Shown here piece by piece: positions 11,031-22,965 of a DNA stretch of 64,000 bases. Position 1 is the first letter of the stretch, and the number at the start of each line of letters is the position of its first letter. Source of the stretch: Vitrella brassicaformis (Eukaryota > Sar > Vitrellaceae); the NCBI GenBank assembly GCA_001179505.1, contig CDMY01000261.1, positions 68,187 to 132,186 on the forward strand, given 5' to 3'. Position numbers and translations under genes: made by a program. The notes beneath the pieces were generated by a model. It was not told where the DNA came from, searched no databases, and was given only the letters and a program-made list of their open reading frames with translations.

Positions 11031-14000
11031 CTTGTCTGTCTATGTGTGTGGCTGCAGGCCAGGCCAAAGATGACGCCAGTTTCTCCAATCTGTGGGTGCT
11101 CGACCTGGTCGGCTCGGGTGGTCACAACTCACACATCACATTCAACACACACCACACGGCACCAACCACTCACTGCTGCACTCCATTGGTCTGTTACCAT
11201 GTGTGTGTGTCTGTGTGTCTGTGTGTGTGTGTGTGTGTGCAGCGTACGTTCCGCTCCCGTCGTGTCGAGTGCGGCGGCGACCGGCCGCCCAACAGGTCGC
11301 TGCACACCGTCAACTACATCAGCAGACATGCCGCCGGACAGGTGAGCTGGGAGGGAACCAGCCTTGATGTGTCCATCAAGATGTGGGTGTGGGTGTCCTT
11401 CAGGTGCTGCTGTTCGGTGGCCTGGGTGACGATGGCAGATGTCTGAAAGACATACACTGCCTGGAACTGGCCGAGTTCCGGTGGGTACACACAGTCACAA
11501 ATGTCACATGCACTGCACCGGTGTGTGTGTGTGTCAGGTGGACGTTGAAGCAGGCCTTCGGTTCGTCGCAGCCGTCGGCACGCTACGGACACACCGCTGC
11601 CGTCTGGCCGCCAGAGAGCGAAATACCTGGGGTGAGGGGAGGGGGGGGCCAGCCAAACACACTACACTGCCATGCCAGCTCAGCTCACATGGGGGTTGGT
11701 CCATGGGATTGTGTTGTGTGTACCATCCTCCGTCCCAGCGTGACAAGGACAGCGAGTTCCTCTTTGTCTTTGGGGGCCACTCGGCGTAGGTGTAGTACTG
11801 TACCCTCACACACACACACACACACACCCCACCTCATGTGTCTCTTCTCTCTGTGTGTGTCCATCCATCTAATCTAACCTAATCTGTGTGTGTGTGTGTA
11901 CTATTCTCTCTCTCTGCCTGTCTGTCTGCAGCGTGAGTGAGCTGAATGACTTCTTCGCCTTCCACATCGAGTCGTCCACCTGGGTCAAGGTCGACACCGG
12001 CAGACAGACCTCAGGACCATCCAAGAGATTCGCACACAAATGGGTGATATAGAGCCAGCCAGCAGTGGGTGGGCGGGGCCACACACACACACACACACAC
12101 AGAGACAAACACAAAGGTCGGTGTGTGTCTGTGCGTGCCATGCGCATGACAACAGGACTGGTCGGGCCTCAAGACCATCATTCTCTTCGGCGGCTGCTGT
12201 GGCCGGGCCGACGGCGGATCCGCGGCACTGCAGGGGTCAAACGAGACCTGGAAATTCGAGGTACGATGACCACACATCACATCAGCACCGCACCCATGGG
12301 CACCTTCCTTAACTGTCCAAACAGGTAGAAGCGGCGGAGCCCAACACTTTGGAGGTACGAGGAACGTGGAGCATCATCCCGACACGCGAGACCCCCGCCG
12401 GCAGATGGGGGCACGGCCTAGGATTCATGTCGCACGTCATCGAGAAAAAGGGGGTACGCACCGTACCTCACACGCCCATCGCCCTCTCTATCATCAACAC
12501 AACACACACACGTGTGCGCGTGTGTGTGTATGTGTGTGTGTGTGTTGTGTGCCCCGGTCGCTATCTGTCTGTCACCAAACACACACACAGCGCAAGAACG
12601 TGGATCGTTGTCTGATCGTTGTGGGTGGCGAGAGCGAGGACCAGCAGCGGCGGAAGGCCGGCCACGGGGTGGTCGCGCTCAACCTCAAGACGAACCAATG
12701 GGAGAAGCTCGAACACGTCAGGACAGCACAGGACAGCCCCTTTTGCCTCCACCACCCACCGCACACACACACCGTGACATCCATCCACCCATATCTGTGT
12801 GTGTGTGTGTGTGTGTGTCCATGCGTCAATCAGATCACACCTGTGGCTGTGGGCGAGGGCGGCGCTGATGGCGCATCCTTCGCGCCGCGCAAGGACTTCG
12901 CCTTTCTCTTCTACGAAGCCAAGTGAGCCGAACAAGCCACAAGGACAGACCACACCCAGCAGCAGCGCCTCACACACACACACACACCACACCACTCGCA
13001 ACCGTGGCTGGCTGGCTGTCGTGTGCATCAGCCCCTTCTGGAGCCCGGTTGAGAATGCGTCAGGTCTGCCGAAGGAGAAGATGGTGCCCGCACCGTGCAT
13101 TCTGCTGCACGGGGGCACTGACACACGCAACACTGTAAGTGATGTGATCATGGAGGGAGCCGGGAGAGCGAGAGGAGAGAGAGGGGGGAGGGGAGGGGGT
13201 CAGGCTGTCCACACGTGCACCTCTATGCTCCACGTGTGTGTGTGTGTGTGTGTGTTGTTAGGTCCTCGGTGACACGTGGATTCTGTCTCTCGTTGGGCCA
13301 AACCCTCTCGACGTGAGTGAAGTGACCCCAAAGCGGCCGTATATATGCCTCGCCTCGTGTTACACGCTCCCATGTCCCTCCCTCCCATTTGTGTGCGCAG
13401 TTCTACGACAAGTCGATGCTGCACCGGCCGCCGCTGACGCCGCGACAGCCAGAGGCATCCCCCACTGAGGGCATGCCAGAGCCTGTGGTCGGTGAAGACA
13501 CACAGAGCACAGCACTCACACAGGTGGACGAGCACAATATTGTTTGTGTGTGTGTGTGCCTGTCTGTCTGTCTTTGCAACCAGGACGACAGTCTGATTCA
13601 GCGTACGATCGTTGAGGCGCAGATGAGTGGGGGCAAGAGGCCCGTCGACTACACCGGATTCGACTGCACACCGAGTATGATGAGCCTGTGGGGACCATCT
13701 TCATGTCATGTGTGTCGGTCGTTGGTGTGGTGGATCCGATCCGCATGGCCTGTGTGTGTGTGCGAGTGGCCGGCAGGTTTGTTGTATTCCCTGACGACGA
13801 TTCAGCGGTGGTTTCTGGGCGCAGTGGCGCACCTTGTGGATAACGCCATCACACACCGTAAGCACGCAGACCAGAGACACACCACACCGCGCCACATCCA
13901 CATGCTCCCATGTCATTCTCTCGTGTGTGCGTGTGTGTGTGTGCGTGTGTGTGTGTGTGTGTGTGTCCTCCCTCGCTGGTCAGCCCCCGACCCGCATCGT

Positions 14001-16762
14001 TCTGAGCGGCTGCTCGAGATCCGTATCGAGCACAAGACTATACCCAACTCAGGCAAAACGTGTGTCAGCGGCCCAGGCCAACACATACACACACAAGACG
14101 TATGTGATGTGGTGTGTGGATGATTGTGTGCGCGTGTCTGTCTGTCTGTCTGTGAGGGTGTTTAGGGCGCTGCTGGTGTCTGACAACGGCTTTGGCATGG
14201 AGGAGTCGACTTTCCATCGGTGGGAAGCAGGAATCACCACACTGACATACACACACAGACAGACACGCCAGCCACGGCATCTAGATCTGCCCCTATCTAT
14301 CTATCTATGTATCAGGTTTCTGCACTACTGGGGCGACCCATCGGACACCCCTGGCAAGAGCCACCAGTACGGCATGGGCTTCAAGATGGCCTTCGCGCGC
14401 ATCGCCAGGAACTGCCTCGTCGTCACCAAAGCCAAACACACCATGAGTGAGTCAGGGAGTGAGGGAGAGAGACAGTGAGTGCCTGCACTGCACACACTAT
14501 GGCACCGCACCCAGCCGACTACATAACGTTCTTGGTGTGTGCAGGTGTCGGCTTGCTCAGCCTGGAGCTGCTCGAGGAGGCTGGCGTGCGCAGAGGCATC
14601 GGCGCACCGGTATGCAGCCATACGAAGCGCGCCCCACAGCACCGTGTGTCTTGACACACGTGTGTGTGTATGTGTGTGGGTGGGTGGGTGTGGGTGTGCA
14701 GACGCTGAGCTGGAACCGCGCCACCCGCAGCCTGACGAGCGGCCGCGACGTCCGTCCGCACCAGAACCTGATTCTGCAGTACGGGCCGTGGCAAGACGCT
14801 CGACAGATCAGCGAAATGCTCGAGCAAATCCACGATGAAGGNNNNNNNNNNNNNNNNNNNNNNNNNNNNNNNNNNNNNNNNNNNNNNNNNNNNNNNNNNN
14901 NNNNNNNNNNNNNNNNNNNNNNNNNNNNNNNNNNNNNNNNNNNNNNNNNNNNNNNNNNNNNNNNNNNNNNNNNNNNNNNNNNNNNNNNNNNNNNNNNNNN
15001 NNNNNNNNNNNNNNNNNNNNNNNNNNNNNNNNNNNNNNNNNNNNNNNNNNNNNNNNNNNNNNNNNNNNNNNNNNNNNNNNNNNNNNNNNNNNNNNNNNNN
15101 NNNNNNNNNNNNNNNNNNNNNNNNNNNNNNNNNNNNNNNNNGGCGTACTGGGCGAACGCATCACTCCCTCACTGACTCTTTCACCGTTCAGGCACCATTA
15201 TGATGTTCTATGACACCCGGCCCTGGACCGACCTCGACCACCTCTACGAAGCCGACGCCTGCCTCCGCATCCCACACAACGCCAAGACGCACAAGGCTCA
15301 CACCATGCACCAGACGACACCCACCCCACAACCACCACCACCAGCACCAGCAGCGGAAGGGAGGGAGCAGAATGGCGACCATGAGGGCAGCAAGGAGCCG
15401 CCGTTGAAGCGCGTCAAGGACGATTCGGCGACCATGATGGACGTCGATGTGGCTGCGAGTGGGGGCGGGGGCGCGCCTGAGGCCACGAGTGTGTTGGACG
15501 TGTGTGAGAGGTTCCCCTTCTGGAGTGACGCTCGTGGGTCGCCCGACTACTGCATGGCCACCTACCTCTTCTGGCTCTACCTCACGCCGCCCGACCAGAC
15601 ACCCAAAGTGGTCAGTCAGTGTGGGTCGGCAAATGGATGGATGGATGGATGGATGGGCGGGTGTGTCTGAATCCTTGTGGTGTTCAGGCGTTGTATGTGC
15701 AGGGCACCCGGCTGACCGACCCCCGGGTGGAGCAGCAGCTGCTCAAGGTGGAGGACTCAGACATGCCGGATGCCGCACCATCACCCGCCCCTGTCCCTGC
15801 CTCTGCACCTACCCCTGCACCGCCGCAAAGCGAAGCCCCACCACCAGCGCCAGCACAAGGACCAACAGCACCAGCCCCGCCCCCCGCAGCAGCAGCTGCT
15901 GCTGCAGAACCAGCCTCCACACCAGCCAGCGAGGCACCGCAGCCGGCTCCAGCAGCAGCAGCAGCAGCAGCAGGTCCCCCCGACATGGAGGCCTACGTGA
16001 ATGAGTGGATCCGAGCCGCCAGCACCGACAGCTCCCAGCCCTTCCATCCATACGTCACCAAAGGTGGTGGTCTATGCGCCACCATCGTGCAGGACATGCT
16101 CTGTCTCATCGCCTTCCTGCCCCCCTCACCCGCACCACTGGCCACAATCACCCTCCAACAGCTGGACTCCTTCGTTGCATCGGAGCACCTCAAGGATGCC
16201 AGGAGGGAGACAAGAGCCACGTGGAGCGACGAGTCGATCGAGGAGTTCAAAGGCTGCATCATCCGCTCCAGGCCTGACGAGGTCGAGGGGAAGGAGGAGC
16301 AGGGTGCTGCTGATGGCGCAAGCGTCCAAGCAGCAGCAGCCGCATCCGCAGCAGCAGCAGCGGCGCCACCCTCACCCTCCTCTCCAGCACCAGCCCGCCC
16401 CTCTGGTGACACGATGGACATTGACAGGCAGGAGACGACGGACGAGCCTCTCCCGCCGCCACCACCACAGCAGCACCAGCCACAGCAGCAGCAGCAGCCA
16501 TCACCACCCCCTCCATCGCTTCCAGCACCGACCGCCGACCAGCCGCCGACCACCTTGGTGGACGTGCTGACCCACCGGCTGCACTGTGCAGTGGAGCTCA
16601 ACTACCTCTTCACGCCCAGCGACCAGGCGGAGGGCGGCTGGGGGATGCTGGGCTTCATCAACAAGCCGCCCAACCACACAATGAGAGCCACCCAAGACCG
16701 GCTGTGTGTGAGTGAGGCAGGTAGGTCATTCGGACAGAAAGACACTGAGGTGTGGGTGTGCA

Positions 16763-16795
<33 letters not shown>

Positions 16796-17943
16796 ATCTG
16801 TCTGTGTGGTAGGCGTGTTGCTGTACCACAAGAAGCGGCTGATCCGTCGGCTTGAGGGCCCCTTCCCGGCCGACCCCGCACTCCTCTCGCCCAAGCCTCA
16901 GCCCGCCGTGTGGCGCAAGGTGGTGGACGGCTCTGAGACGGTGGACCGGCGCTATGTGCACGTGGGTGTTGACGACCCTGCGGCCATTGACTTTGGGCTG
17001 ACGGCGGTCATCCGTAAGCAGCTTGGCTGAAGGGGGGGGGGGGAGGGATTGATGGCGGGAGAGAGAGGTGTCAAACGGATGGATGGATGTGTGTGTGTGT
17101 GTGTGTGTACAGAGGTGCCTGATTGGATGCTGGCTACGGTGACGAAGCAGGAGTTCATCTACGAGAACAACCTCGTCTGGCGCACCTTCAACCACAAACG
17201 TACTACACACACGACGGACGCAAACTGACCTGACCTCAACTGGCAGCCAGCCAACAGATACACACACACACGCACGATCTTTTGCACCCCCTGTCTCCTT
17301 TTCTTTCTTCTTCAGTCCGGAAGCTGCTGCAGAGCTACCTGCGTGTGGCGGCCGATGAGGACCTCCTGCAGCAGTGGAAGGCCAAACGGTAGACACACAC
17401 ACACACACAGATGGATGGCGTGAGTCTATCCACTTGCTGTGCTGTGGTGTGGTGCGGTGTGGTGTGTCCATCTGGGTGACGTGCAGGCAAGCCGACTTCG
17501 ACGCCAGCGGCCCCATCTGCCGCCGGCAGCCGTCCCCACCCTGCAACCGCAGTCCGCCCTCAGAGGCGCGATATGCCCCGATGCTGATCCATCCGCGGAG
17601 GTCACTCTGGCCGGAGAAGAAACGCCCAGCACCAGCCAGCAGCAACAACGGCAGCAGCGTCGAGGGCGACAACAATGCGGCCCCTCCCTCCTCAGACAGA
17701 CCCGCACAGGCGCCATCTGCAGCACCCGCAGCTGCAGCGACAGCAGGGGAGAGTGCGCCAGGTCCGCATCAGCAGCCACAGCCCGCCCCGCAGGTGGCGA
17801 GAGGGGTGTCGATGAGGGAACTGCTCGAGAGGGTGAGGCGGGTCAACGATGCGGTGGGGGCGACCAATCCCAATCCCAGTCCAAACCACCCCAATCCCTC
17901 GATGACGGTGAGGGAATGGCTGACGAGGATGGAGGAAGAGTGA
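8894..17943 (+). CDS. MORC: Kelch-repeat / MORC-type GHKL ATPase fusion protein
   Basis: I can join about 36 exons in frame from the ATG at 8894 to the TGA at 17941-17943, about 1,790 residues. The N-terminal 390 residues are unassigned, with a Pro run (about 9620-9655). Kelch blades follow from 10881 to 13311: repeated F-G-G motifs (A-Y-F-F-G-G, V-L-L-F-G-G-L, F-V-F-G-G-H, I-I-L-F-G-G, L-I-V-V-G-G) with Trp spacing. The GHKL ATPase follows: motif I A-H-L-V-D-N-A at 13827-13847, motif II D-N-G-F-G-M at 14182-14199, motif III Y-G-M-G-F-K, then the MORC-type S5 region (Y-L-F-W-L-Y-L-T-P near 15560, G-V-L-L-Y-H-K-K-R-L at 16812). A 1,032-base exon (15689-16720) inserts Ala/Pro/Gln-rich sequence inside S5. 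The C-terminus (17487-17943) is low complexity; I see no CW zinc finger. Family knowledge: MORCs are nuclear chromatin-compacting ATPases, and apicomplexan MORCs carry Kelch repeats and repress developmental genes. Oddity: the motif I catalytic Glu position is His. Confidence 0.9.
14842..15141. other. Assembly gap of 300 N inside the MORC gene
   Basis: Exactly 300 N, probably a fixed-size placeholder. The exon before it ends I-H-D-E-G and the exon after (from 15191) begins G-T-I-M-M-F-Y-D, which follow each other directly in MORC proteins. The gap is therefore probably wholly intronic. Confidence 0.85.
16764..16806 (+). repeat. TGTC microsatellite in a MORC intron
   Basis: A CTGT/TGTC run ends in TGTGTGGTAG at the acceptor before the exon at 16812. 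It is typical of sense-strand intron sequence in this window. Confidence 0.8.
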
Positions 17944-18523
17944 CGGATGGCTGACCTGACTCGATCGCCGGGTGGTGGGTGAGGTCAGGTGACGTGTGTG
18001 GGTGCCAGTGGGGCGAGGGGAGCCGAGGGGAGCCGACGGTAGTGAATGAATGGAATGTATTGGTGGATGCGATGCGATCGGCGCAGCCGGGTCAGTCAGT
18101 CCCACGGGTCGATGGGCTGTGTGTACTGTACGACGGACGGACGGTAGGTGCAATGCAATGGGAGAGAGTGGTTAGTCGGTCGCTACGAATCGATGGGACT
18201 TTTGCCTAGTACTCACGTGTGTGTGTTTGGCACAGACAGACAGACAGACTGGACGACCGAAGTCATGCTCGCTCACTCGTGTGCTTAAGGATAATTCAGT
18301 CAGATTTAATCCCTACGGAGAATCCAATCCTCACAAACAAAGAAACACAACACGCCCGTGGCCAGGCCACATAGACACAGAAAGCCGCCTGCCTCAAGTC
18401 AATCAAGGAACCAACCACCCAGCAACCAACCACACAGACAGAGACGTGCAGTGCACACGGACGGCTACACGCATCGGATGCATCGACAGGCATGCCATGC
18501 AGAGCGCTGCGCTGCACGTCATC
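17944..18523. other. Convergent intergenic region
   Basis: About 580 bases between the MORC stop and the ALDH stop. G/T-rich sequence to about 18225 changes to C/A-rich sequence from about 18235 (acagacagacagac, then cacaaacaaagaaacac). No gene seen. Confidence 0.5.
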
Positions 18524-20414
18524 TCATGTCATGTCCCCCATATCCCCCATACACACGTACTTGAGCTCCTGGTAGTCCTCCATGCCATACGAGGACCCCT
18601 GCACACACACACAAACACACAGAGGGGAGAACTGTACTGTGTCCATCCATCCCTCCATCCCTCCTGGCTTATGCGGCTCAGCTGCTTACCTCCCGCCCGA
18701 TCCCCGACTCCTTGATGCCTGTCAGTCAGTCAGGACACGCGCAACGCACAGACGCAACGGTTGCAACAGGCAAATGGGTCCATTACAACAGGGCGGGGCA
18801 ACGTGTGTACCTCCGAAGGGCGCTTCAACCGTCGAGAGTATGCCCGTGTTGACGGCCACCATCCCGTACTCGAGCCTCTCCGCCACACGCCACACACGAG
18901 TCACGTCACGAGTGAAGAAATAACCCGCCAAACCCACCGGTACCTGCACACACACACACACACATACACACACACACACACACATACATACAGAAACACA
19001 CTGACAGCAGTGTCTGTCTTGTGGAGTTAGTTGGTGGCTGACGTTGTTGGCCTGTTGGATGACATCTTGCTCGTCCTCGAAGGCAAAGAGAGCAGCCAAG
19101 GGGCCGAAGATCTCCTCCTGCTGCAGATCTGCAGGTGCACTCAGATCCCTGGAGGCACAGACCGAACGACACACTTGATGAGCCAATCAATGGTATGAAC
19201 GAGTGGAGGGAGATTCACCCACCCACCTGCAGTCGAGCACCGAGGGCTCGACGAACGTGCCTTTTGCGAGGCGTGGGTCGTCGAGAGTTGGTGGCTGGCG
19301 GGAGGAGCCTCCACACAGCACCTTGGCACCTGAGACGTGAGTGACAACAAGGCAAGGCCGTCTCCCTCCCTCTCTCTCTCTCTCTCTCTGTCTGTGTGTG
19401 TATGTGTGTGTGTGTGCGTGTGCTACCCTTGCTGATGGCGTCTTGCCGCAGCCTGATGACCTTATCCACCCCTTGTTGGTTGATCATCGGCCCCACACTC
19501 ACGCCCTCATCCAAACCATGACCCATCTGACCCCCACACACACACACCTCCATAGACGTCTAACCAGGGGGAAGCATCTCCTCCCTCGCACACACAAGGC
19601 AGGCAGGCAGGCTGACCTTGAGCTGGTTGACAGCCTCTGTGAGCCGCTGTGCAAACGGCTCGAAGACCGCTTTGTGGACGAAGAACCTGTTGGCGCAGAC
19701 GCACGTCTGCCCGCCGCCGCGGAACTTGCACGCCACAGCCGACGCAACTGCGGTACACACACACCCACCCTCAACAGGGCACTCCATTCCCTTCACCCAC
19801 ACCTGACCTGCATTGTCGAGATCTGCGTCTTCGAACACAATGAAGGGCGCGTTGCCTGCAGTGCACACCATGCCCCGCCCCACACACAGCACAGTGGCCA
19901 GACTGACGTTGACGGATGGATGCGGGCAGCACGGCCACGGCCAGACACACCTCACCTCCCAGCTCGAGGGAGATCTTCTTGACGGTGCTGGCAGCCTGCT
20001 GCATCAGCAGCTTGCCCACCGCCGTGGAGCCAGTGAAGGATATCTTGCGCACCTACCCACAGGCAGGACAGGGAACAGACGGACCTAGACGTGACGTGCA
20101 GGTGTGTGTGTCCGTTGATGTATCCGATGCCTGTGACGCAGGCACCTACCCTACCTTCTGACTGGTGCACAGCTCCTCTCCCACCCTGGGTGTCTGATCA
20201 TGCCCGCAGGGCACCATGTTGATCACACCACTGGCGTCAACACACACACACACACACACACACACAGGCGCCATGGCATGTGTGTGCAGTGTGCCGTGTG
20301 CCTGTGTCCGTACCGTGGTATCCCGGCCTGCTCAGCGAGCTTCGCCAAGGCCAGCGCTGAGTAGGGCGTCAGCTCGGGTGGCTTGCACACCACAGTGCAC
20401 CTGCGGTGGAGGAC

Positions 20415-20445
<31 letters not shown>

Positions 20446-21663
20446 GCATCCCCCGGGGACTGCAGCAGCTAGGCTGGGTCGCTTACCCTGCAGCAAGAGC
20501 TGCTGCCACTTTTCTCGTTATCATGGCAGAGGGAAAGTTCTGACAACACACACAAGAGACAGCATGGCCCACACGAAGGCACTGCACTGGTTGGCCAGTG
20601 GGCCGACGTCACCCACCCACCCAAGGAGTGATGATGCCGCACACGCCGACAGGATGCTTCAGGACCACGATGCGCCGATCGGCCTGGGGAGCAGGGATCA
20701 CATGGCCTGAGCGAGACAACAACGAAGCGGTGGATGGACACAGTGGGCGGCGCAGGTGTGTGTCTCGTTTGTTTGCTGTCTGGGCTGACTGACTGACCGT
20801 AGGCCCTTCTCGCCTCCTCTGCAAACCACTCGATGTAGTTGGCGGCGTAGGTGATCTCACCCCTGCAGGACCCGTAAACAGGTATACACACACACATACA
20901 CACACACACACACACACGGGTTTCCTTTGCTACGGACGGCAGGGGGGGAGGCAGCCTTGCTTACACGGCCTCCTTGATGGGTTTGCCGTTCTCGAGTGTC
21001 ATGAGCCTGGCCAGCTCGTCCTTGCGGCCCATCATTAGCTCATACCACTTGTAGAGGAGTGCTCCTCGATGCTTAGGAGTGGTATCGCGCCAGTGCTTGA
21101 AGGCCGCCTCGGCCGCACTTACGGCGTCGGCTGTGTCCTCCCGGCCCATCGATGCCACACTCCCCAACACCTCACCAGTGGCAGGATCTGAATGAAGAAC
21201 GAATGAAGCAACCAAGCCATGCACACAGGTGTGATCGATCGTCTTCCTACCCTTGACGTCGAACGTTTTGCCGCTGCGCGCCGCTCGCCACTCGCCATTG
21301 ATATACCCCAACTGAATGAACCAGACAGGCAGGCAGGCAGACATGCACTGTCACGCTTTGCACTGCAGTGGCAGATTTCCACACATATGATCCCACCTGA
21401 AGATCTCCAGGCTCAAAAGATGGGCCCGCTGCTTCGTTGGCCATTGTAGCAACGCCCCGAGCCCCTCCAAGCCGCTGCACGTGCCGCAATGAGTACACAA
21501 CACGGGGACCACTCGACGCCGTTGTGTACAGGCGGCGGAACGGTTTGAGAGATGGACGGTGAAAAAACGCTGCGGCGAGTGTGGTGACAAAAGAGAGCGG
21601 TGCAGCTGGTGACTTGGCGGGATGAGCGATGGATAGAGAACGGGAAAGGGTGAGTGCACTCAT
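18524..21663 (-). CDS. Succinate-semialdehyde dehydrogenase-type aldehyde dehydrogenase, likely mitochondrial
   Basis: About 15 exons run from the ATG at 21661-21663 to the TGA at 18524-18526. After an N-terminal extension of about 85 residues rich in Ser, Arg and Ala (a plausible mitochondrial transit peptide), the ALDH fold begins with L-G-Y-I-N-G-E-W. Diagnostic parts in order: [28 protein letters not shown]; the NAD-binding F-T-G-S-T-A-V-G-K; the catalytic-Glu motif L-E-L-G-G (about 19960-20050); the catalytic Cys in G-G-G-Q-T-C (about 19700); E-E-I-F-G-P; and the C-terminal [16 protein letters not shown] with Y-x-E-L-K-Y-V is characteristic of the SSADH (GabD/ALDH5) branch. Known reaction: succinate semialdehyde + NAD(P)+ to succinate, closing the GABA shunt. 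Other semialdehyde substrates cannot be excluded. The C-terminus ends in an odd Met/Gly/Asp tail. Confidence 0.9.
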
Positions 21664-21917
21664 GGGAACATCCTATTTCCGGCTGATCTCCGTCGAAATC
21701 GAATCAGCAGTGTAGATGGGTGGCCGTAGAGCCTTCCAGCAGCTCCCGCACGCTCGAAACCTCCCTCACATTTGCGAGCTAAAGGATGTGCGTCTGCGAG
21801 CTTAGCGGACACTCTCTCTTCGCTCTGTTCTTCCACGCGGCGACTCTAGTTCAAGTGTCGCTCTCAAGGCTCTGGATCTTTAAGCTTTTGTAAGGTCAGG
21901 GCGTCGCAGCGTCCGTC
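21664..21917. promoter_or_regulatory. Divergent promoter interval with two TGCGAGCT elements
   Basis: These 254 bases separate the ALDH ATG and the secreted-protein ATG. TGCGAGCT occurs twice, at 21773-21780 and 21795-21802, 22 bases apart and 123-145 bases before the + strand ATG. There is little simple repeat here compared with neighbouring intergenic DNA. Confidence 0.5.
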
Positions 21918-22932
21918 ATGCTGCTGCTGGCGATGAAGGGCACAGCTGCCGTCCTCTCCTTTGCGTATGTCATGTGCTCTCCTGCAGTCGGCCAGAAGGT
22001 GGGTCGCCTTTATGAGGATGCACAGCACTGCAGTGTGTCATCCATCGGTTGATGTAAGTATCTTCCTATCTTACTGGCGACTTGTTTGTCTGTCTGCAGG
22101 TGAGCATTTCCTATCCCCCGGCGCGTGAGCACTCCGCCCGGTTGTTGAGAGGCGTGCGAGCGCTCCAAGTCAGCCGAGCGGACAACAACCCTTGCAAACC
22201 CTATGAGGGGACAGGCTGTGAGTACCCCGAGATCTGCCGCGCCTCCCAAGAGAATGGAGAGCCCTGGGTTCTGTGGTGCGAAAACCCAGAAGGTTTGCAA
22301 TGAGTGCACTCACAAAGAAATCAAACCGCCACCAATCTGATGCTCTGTTGTGCCGTTGCTTGTCGTGTGTGGTCTGCTGGGCTGGCTTGCCCGCAATCAG
22401 ATGGTACCCGTCGGGAGCCGGAGGGCCAGGCCAACGACGGTGCTCTGGGCAGCTTCGTCTCGCCCTGCCACCCCTACAGGGACAGCGGATGCGTCTATCC
22501 TGAGGTACCTACCGACATACACCCACCCCAACCCAAACACAGGGACTGCACTGTCTGTCACACATGTCATGTTGGCAGGTGTGTCAGGCCAGCCAGGGAT
22601 ATCAGGAAGGCTGGAGGGTAGTCTGCGAGAACCCAAGTGAGCCCAAACCACCAAAACAATCCCCTGGGTCGGATGCATGCCCATTTGTTGGGTGTGGTGA
22701 TCGCTTGCAGCCGATGGCACGGTTCGCGACCCGACTGAGCCTGGAGGCGGTGGTGGTGGTGGCAACACGACAGAAGAAGACCCCGCGTATTCCACGAGTA
22801 ACCCGTGTGAGCCCTGGGAGGAGTCTGGGTGTTTTGGCGAGGAGATGTGCATGGCTGAGAAGCACTGGGACAGCAGCCAGAGCTTCGAGTCAGTGCCCTG
22901 GGTCATCTGGTGCGAAACCGAGTGTAAGTCAA

Positions 22933-22965
<33 letters not shown>

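Noticed and set aside
15993-16601. Minus-strand frame rich in Gly, Ser and Cys
   Set aside because: Antisense of the Ala/Pro/Gln-rich MORC exon; the composition is explained by CAG/GCC runs.
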